Source: Ptiloglossa arizonensis (taxonomy: Eukaryota; Arthropoda; Insecta; Hymenoptera; Colletidae). From it: DNA of 64,000 nt. Shown here in pieces: positions 58,742-64,000 of this stretch. The DNA is taken from NCBI RefSeq assembly GCF_051014685.1, contig NW_027478599.1, forward strand, positions 496,001 through 560,000, written 5' to 3'. Positions within the stretch are counted from its first letter, which is position 1. Each line of letters begins with the position of its first letter. Under the pieces are notes generated by a model that was not told the DNA's origin, made no database searches, and saw nothing but the letters and a program-made list of their open reading frames with translations. The position numbers and the translations under genes are program-made.

Positions 58742-61045
58742 GGCCATCCTGGTTAACCGTTTGGTGCAGCGGAATTGCGAAAAATTTTTTGCCTTCTCAA
58801 CCATTTCTTGGCTTCAATATCCCATATCTTGCGAACGGATTGACCTAACCCAAAAATTCCTATTGCATCTGAAAGGAGAAACTCGTCCGATTACAACGGT
58901 ATGGGTATTTTTTCCCTAGTCCATTCTGGTTAAGCGTTTGGAGGAGCAGAAGTGCGAAAAATTTGTTGTCTTCTCAACCATTTCTTAGCTTCAAAGTCCC
59001 ATATCTCGCGAACGGATTGACCTAACCCAAAAATTGCTATTGTAACTGAAAGTAGAAACTCGCCCGATTACAACGGTATGTGTATTTTTTCCCTAGCCCA
59101 TTCTGGTTAAGCGTTTGGAGCAGCAGAAGTGCGAAAAATTTGTTGTCTTCTCAACCATTTCGTAGCTTCAAAGTCCCATATCTCGCGAGCGGATTGACCT
59201 AACCCAAAAATTCCTATTGCATCTGAAAGTAGAAACTCGCCCGATTACAACGGTATGTGTATTTTTTCCCTGGGCCATTCTGGTTAAGCGTTTGGAGCAG
59301 CAGAAGTGCGAAAAATTAGTTGTCTTCTCATTCATTTCTTGGCTTCAAACTCTCATATCTCGCGAACGGATTGACCTAACCCAAAAATTCCTATTGCATC
59401 TGAAAGTAGAAACTCGCCCGATTACAGCGATATGTGTATTTTTTCCCTAGGCCATTCTGGTTAAGCGTTTGGAGCAGTAGAAGTGCGAAAAATTAGTCGT
59501 CTTCTCAACCATTTCTTAGCTTCAAATTCCCATATCTCGCGAACGGATTGACCTAACCCAAAAATTCGTGTTGCGTCTGAAATTAGAAACTCGCCCGATT
59601 ACAACGGTATGTGTATTTTTTCCCTAGGCCATTCTGGTTAAGCGTTTGGAGCAGCAGAAGTGCGAAAAATTAGTTGTCCTCTCAACCATTTCTTAGCTTC
59701 AAACTCCCATATCTCGCGAACGGATTGACCGAACCCAAAAATTCCTATTGCATCTGAAAGTAGAAGCTCGCCCGATTACAACGGTATGAGAATTTTTTCC
59801 CTAGGCCATTCTGGTTAAGCGATTGGAGCAGCAGAAGTGCGAAAAATTTGTTGTTTTCTCAACCATTTCTTAGCTTCAAAGTCCCATAACTCGCGAACGG
59901 ATTGACCTAACCCAAAAATTCCTATTGTAACTGAAAGTAGAAACTCGCCCGATTACAACGGTATGTGTATTTTTTTCCCTAGGCCATTCTGGTTAAGCGT
60001 TTGGGGCAGCAGAAGTGCGAAAAATTTGTTGTTTTCTCAACCATTTCTTAGCTTCAAAGTCCCATATCTCGCGAGCGGATTGACCTAACCCAAAAATTCC
60101 TATTGCATCTGAAAGTAGAAACTCGCCCGATTACAACGGTGTGTGTATTTTTTCCATAGGCCATTCTGGTTAAGCGTTTGGAGCAGCAGAATTGCGAAAA
60201 ATTTTTTGCCTACTCAACCATTTCTTGGCTTCAAACTCCCATATCTCGCGAACGGATTGACCTAACCCAAAAATTCCTAGTGCATCTGAAAGTAGAATCT
60301 CGCCCGATTACAGCGGTATGTGAATTTTTTCCCTAGGCCATTCTGGTTAAGCGATTGGAGCAGCAGAAGTGCGAAAAATTTGTTGTCTTGTCAACCATTT
60401 CTTAGCTTCAAAGTCCCATATCTCGCGAACGGATTGACCTAACCCAAAAATTCCTATTGTAACTTAAAAGTAGAAACTCGTCCGATTACAACGGTATGGG
60501 TATTTTTTCCCTAGGCCATTCTGGTTAAGCGTTTGGAGCAGCAGAAGTGCGAGAAATTTGTTGTCTTCTCAACAATTTCGTAGCTTCAAACTCCCATATC
60601 TCGCGAACGGATTGACCTAACCCAAAAATTCCTATTGTAACTGAAAGTAGAAACTGGCCCGATTAGAACGGTATGTGTATTTTTTCCCTAGCCCATTCTG
60701 GTTAAGCGATTGGAGCAGCAGAAGTGCGAAAAATTTGTTGTCTTGTCAACCATTTCTTAGCTTCAAACTCCCATATCTCGCGAACGGATTAACCTAACCC
60801 AAAAATTCCTATTGCATCTGAAAGTAGAAAATCGCCCGATTACAACGGTAAGTGTATTTTTTCCCTGGGCCATTCTGGTTAAGCGTTTGGAGCCGCAGAA
60901 TTGCGAAAAATTTTTTGCCTTCTCATTCATTTCTTGGCTTCAAACTCTCATATCTCGCGAACGGATTGACCTAACCCAAAAATTCCTATTGCATCTGAAA
61001 GTAGAAGCTCGCCCGATTGCAGCGGTATGGGTATTTTTTCCCTAG
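58742..61045 (+). repeat. 13-monomer HOR, copy 2 (~2.30 kb)
   Basis: Tandem copy of 56440-58741 with the same private markers and almost no differences seen. It ends at the same GGCCATCCTGG state, after which the sequence continues with GGGGCAGCAG and TTAGTCGTC instead of GTGCAGCGG. Confidence 0.87.
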
Positions 61046-62639
61046 GCCATCCTGGTTAAGCGTTTGGGGCAGCAGAAGTGCGAAAAATTAGTCGTCTTCT
61101 CAACCATTTCTTAGCTTCAAATTCCCATATCTCGCGAACGGATTGACCTAACCCAAAAATTCCTATTGCATCTGAAAGTAGAAACTCGCCCGATTACAAC
61201 GGTATGTGTATTTTTTCCCTGGGCCATTCTGGTTAAGCGTTTGGAGCAGCAGAAGTGCGAAAAATTAGTTGTCTTCTCAACCATTTCTTAGCTTCAAATT
61301 CCTATATCTCGCGAACGGATTGACCTAACCCAAAGATTCCTATAGCATCTGAAAGTAGATGCTCGCCCGATTACAACGGTATGTGAATTTTTTCCCTATG
61401 CCATTCTGGTTAACCGTTTGGAGCAGCAGAAGTGCGAAAAATTTGTTGTCTTGTCAACCATTTCTTAGCTTCAAAGTCCCATATCTCGAGAACGGATTGA
61501 CCTAACCCAAAAATTCCTACTGCATCTGAAAGGAGAAACTCTTCCGATTACAACGGTATGGGTATTTTTTCCCTAGTCCATTCTGGTTAAGCGTTTGGAG
61601 GAGCAGAAGTGCGAAAAATTTGTTGTCTTCTCAACCATTTCTTAGCTTCAAAGTCCCATATCTCGCGAACGGATTGACCTAACCCAAAAATTCCTATTGC
61701 ATCTTAAAGTAGAAACTCGCCCGATTACAACGGTATGTGTATTTTTTCCCTGGGCCATTCTGGTTAAGCGTTTGGAGCAGCAGAAGTGCGAAAAATTAGT
61801 TGTCTTCTCAACCATTTCTTAGCTTCAAATTCCCATATCTCGCGAACGGATTGACCTAACCCAAAGATTCCTATAGCATCTGAAAGTAGATGCTCGCCCG
61901 ATTACAACGGTATGTGAATTTTTTCCCTAGGCCATTCTGGTTAACCGTTTGGTGCAGCGGAATTGCGAAAAATTTTTTGCCTTCTCAACCATTTCTTAGC
62001 TTCAAAGTCCCATATCTCGCGAACGGATTGACCTAACCCAAAAATTCCTATTGTAACTTAAAAGTAGAAACTCGTCCGATTACAACGGTATGGGTATTTT
62101 TTCCCTAGGCCATTCTGGTTAAGCGTTTGGAGCAGCAGAAGTGCGAGAAATTTGTTGTCTTCTCAACAATTTCGTAGCTTCAAACTCCCATATCTCGCGA
62201 ACGGATTGACCTAACCCAAAAATTCCTATTGTAACTGAAAGTAGAAACTGGCCCGATTAGAACGGTATGTGTATTTTTTCCCTAGCCCATTCTGGTTAAG
62301 CGATTGGAGCAGCAGAAGTGCGAAAAATTTGTTGTCTTGTCAACCATTTCTTAGCTTCAAACTCCCATATCTCGCGAACGGATTAACCTAACCCAAAAAT
62401 TCCTATTGCATCTGAAAGTAGAAAATCGCCCGATTACAACGGTAAGTGTATTTTTTCCCTGGGCCATTCTGGTTAAGCGTTTGGAGCCGCAGAATTGCGA
62501 AAAATTTTTTGCCTTCTCATTCATTTCTTGGCTTCAAACTCTCATATCTCGCGAACGGATTGACCTAACCCAAAAATTCCTATTGCATCTGAAAGTAGAA
62601 GCTCGCCCGATTGCAGCGGTATGGGTATTTTTTCCCTAG
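61046..62639 (+). repeat. 9-monomer HOR, copy 1 (1,594 bp)
   Basis: CCCTATGCCATTCTGG (61394/62988), CTTCCGATTACAACGG and CATCTTAAAGTAG recur 1,594 bp downstream. Its last ~650 bp (62000-62639) repeats the end of the 13-monomer unit, including GTGCGAGAAATTTG, AACTGGCCCG and GGCCATCCTGG. Confidence 0.85.
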
Positions 62640-63590
62640 GCCATCCTGGTTAAGCGTTTGGGGCAGCAGAAGTGCGAAAAATTAGTCGTCTTCTCAACCA
62701 TTTCTTAGCTTCAAATTCCCATATCTCGCGAACGGATTGACCTAACCCAAAAATTCCTATTGCATCTGAAAGTAGAAACTCGCCCGATTACAACGGTATG
62801 TGTATTTTTTCCCTGGGCCATTCTGGTTAAGCGTTTGGAGCAGCAGAAGTGCGAAAAATTAGTTGTCTTCTCAACCATTTCTTAGCTTCAAATTCCCATA
62901 TCTCGCGAACGGATTGACCTAACCCAAAGATTCCTATAGCATCTGAAAGTAGATGCTCGCCCGATTACAACGGTATGTGAATTTTTTCCCTATGCCATTC
63001 TGGTTAACCGTTTGGAGCAGCAGAAGTGCGAAAAATTTGTTGTCTTGTCAACCATTTCTTAGCTTCAAAGTCCCATATCTCGAGAACGGATTGACCTAAC
63101 CCAAAAATTCCTACTGCATCTGAAAGGAGAAACTCTTCCGATTACAACGGTATGGGTATTTTTTCCCTAGTCCATTCTGGTTAAGCGTTTGGAGGAGCAG
63201 AAGTGCGAAAAATTTGTTGTCTTCTCAACCATTTCTTAGCTTCAAAGTCCCATATCTCGCGAACGGATTGACCTAACCCAAAAATTCCTATTGCATCTTA
63301 AAGTAGAAACTCGCCCGATTACAACGGTATGTGTATTTTTTCCCTGGGCCATTCTGGTTAAGCGTTTGGAGCAGCAGAAGTGCGAAAAATTAGTTGTCTT
63401 CTCAACCATTTCTTAGCTTCAAATTCCCATATCTCGCGAACGGATTGACCTAACCCAAAGATTCCTATAGCATCTGAAAGTAGATGCTCGCCCGATTACA
63501 ACGGTATGTGAATTTTTTCCCTAGGCCATTCTGGTTAACCGTTTGGTGCAGCGGAATTGCGAAAAATTTTTTGCCTTCTCAACCATTTCT
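62640..63590 (+). repeat. 9-monomer HOR, copy 2 (partial, ~950 bp)
   Basis: Follows copy 1 from GGGGCAGCAG to the CAGCGG monomer. It diverges near 63590, where it keeps CTTGGCTTCAATATCCC while copy 1 has switched to CTTAGCTTCAAAGTCCC. The ATAGCATCTG/TAGATGCTCG monomer occurs twice per unit (61341 and 61870; 62936 and 63466), about three monomers apart. Confidence 0.8.
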
Positions 63591-64000
63591 TGGCTTCAAT
63601 ATCCCATATCTTGCGAACGGATTGACCTAACCAAAAAATTCCTATTGCATCTGAAAGTAGAAACTCGCCCGATTACAACGGTATGTGTATTTTTTCCCTA
63701 GCCCATTCTGGTTAAGCGATTGGAGCAGCAGAAGTGCGAAAAATTTGTTGTCGTGTCAACCATTTCTTAGCTTCAAAGTCCCATATCTCGCGAACGGATT
63801 GACCTAACCCAAAAATTCCTATTGTAACTGAAATTAGAAACTAGTCCGATTACAGCGGTATGGGTATTTTTTCCCTAGGCCATTCTGGTTAAGCGTTTGG
63901 AGCAGCAGAAGTGCGAAAAATTAGTTGTCTTCTCAACCATTTCGTAGCTTCAAATTCCCATATCTCGCGAATGGATTGACCTAACCCAAAAATTCCTATT
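63591..64000 (+). repeat. Right edge, matching 52190-52520
   Basis: TTGTCGTGTC (about 63750), AACTAGTCCG (63839) and GCGAATGGATTG (about 63969) are the private markers of the 12-monomer unit at 51.7-55.2 kb, 11,510 bp (65 monomers) upstream. The window ends at monomer position 130, so the array continues to the right. Confidence 0.8.

Larger units (their letters stand above)
1..64000 (+). repeat. 177-bp satellite array, 361 full monomers plus a 130-bp partial, head to tail
   Basis: The motif TTCCCTAGGCC (or a close variant) recurs every 176-178 bp from position 1 to 63871, always on this strand. (63871-1)/361 gives 176.9 bp. Landmarks within a monomer, counting from TTCCC: GGTTAAGCG at 17-25, GAAAAATTT at 45-53, TCTCGCGAACGG at 93-104, CCTAACCC at 110-117, AAAAATTCC at 118-126, CGCCCGATTACAACGG at 150-165. 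The AvrII site CCTAGG and the NruI site TCGCGA occur in many copies. Small length changes come mostly from 1-bp indels in T and A runs. I saw no sequence foreign to the monomer. The organisation is that of a eukaryotic centromeric or heterochromatic satellite. The chromosomal location is inferred and the taxon is unknown. No stretch of the window holds a gene. Confidence 0.98.

Noticed and set aside
27..62639. Many 60-111-codon plus-strand frames sharing one repeated peptide
   Set aside because: All are the same frame of the 177-bp satellite, ending at the monomer's TAG. They have no recognisable domain and no promoter or ribosome-binding context, and their variation follows monomer classes rather than codons.
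1..64000. CRISPR array
   Set aside because: Repeats are 177 bp, directly adjacent with no unique spacers, and there are no cas genes.
1..64000. Transposon or insertion sequence within the array
   Set aside because: I found no target-site duplication, terminal inverted repeat, LTR or non-satellite segment. Every line of sequence aligns to the monomer.
1..64000. Inverted satellite segments or palindromic turnaround
   Set aside because: Landmark motifs GGTTAAGCG and CCTAACCC appear only on the given strand throughout. No switch of orientation was seen.

Overview
The whole 64 kb window is one uninterrupted tandem array of a ~177-bp satellite monomer. All copies are head to tail on the given strand. 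Counting from the start motif TTCCCTAGGCC, the window opens on a monomer start (position 1) and the last monomer starts at 63871. That makes 361 complete monomers with a mean period of 176.9 bp, plus a 130-bp partial copy at the right edge. I found no unique sequence, gene, transposon, RNA gene, inversion or gap. An array of this size with a nucleosome-scale period and a higher-order structure indicates a eukaryotic chromosome, most likely centromeric or pericentromeric heterochromatin. I do not recognise the satellite family and cannot name the organism. By hand count the monomer is about 42% G+C and has no CpG depletion.

The monomers fall into recognisable variant classes. Their order is copied in blocks, so the array is a mosaic of higher-order repeats (HORs) rather than one uniform HOR. 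From left to right: 1-5.3 kb is a mosaic of older blocks that recur elsewhere. 5.3-9.87 kb is a 13-monomer unit in two tandem copies. 9.87-14.8 kb is a mosaic that re-uses blocks from 1.6-4.0 kb at an offset of about 10.1-10.8 kb. 14.8-30.4 kb is a field of a 12-monomer HOR with whole-monomer size variants of 9, 10, 12, 13 and 16. 30.4-34.1 kb is a mosaic rich in one monomer class (class B). 34.1-40.1 kb holds overlapping 13-, 6- and 21-monomer duplications. 40.5-43.1 kb is an 8-monomer tandem duplication. 43.15-50.8 kb is a 21-monomer, 3,718-bp HOR in two nearly identical copies plus the start of a third. 51.7-55.2 kb is a 12-monomer duplication. 56.4-61.0 kb is a 13-monomer duplication. 61.0-63.6 kb is a 9-monomer duplication. 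63.7-64.0 kb returns to monomers last seen at 52.2 kb.

Diagnostic variants change abruptly between 38.6 and 40.8 kb, so two differently homogenised domains meet there. Each monomer also carries two degenerate matches to the CENP-B box, one of them at 8 of 9 essential positions. This is the most testable functional hint, but it could be chance. All short open reading frames are artefacts of a period divisible by three. No gene-based system is present.
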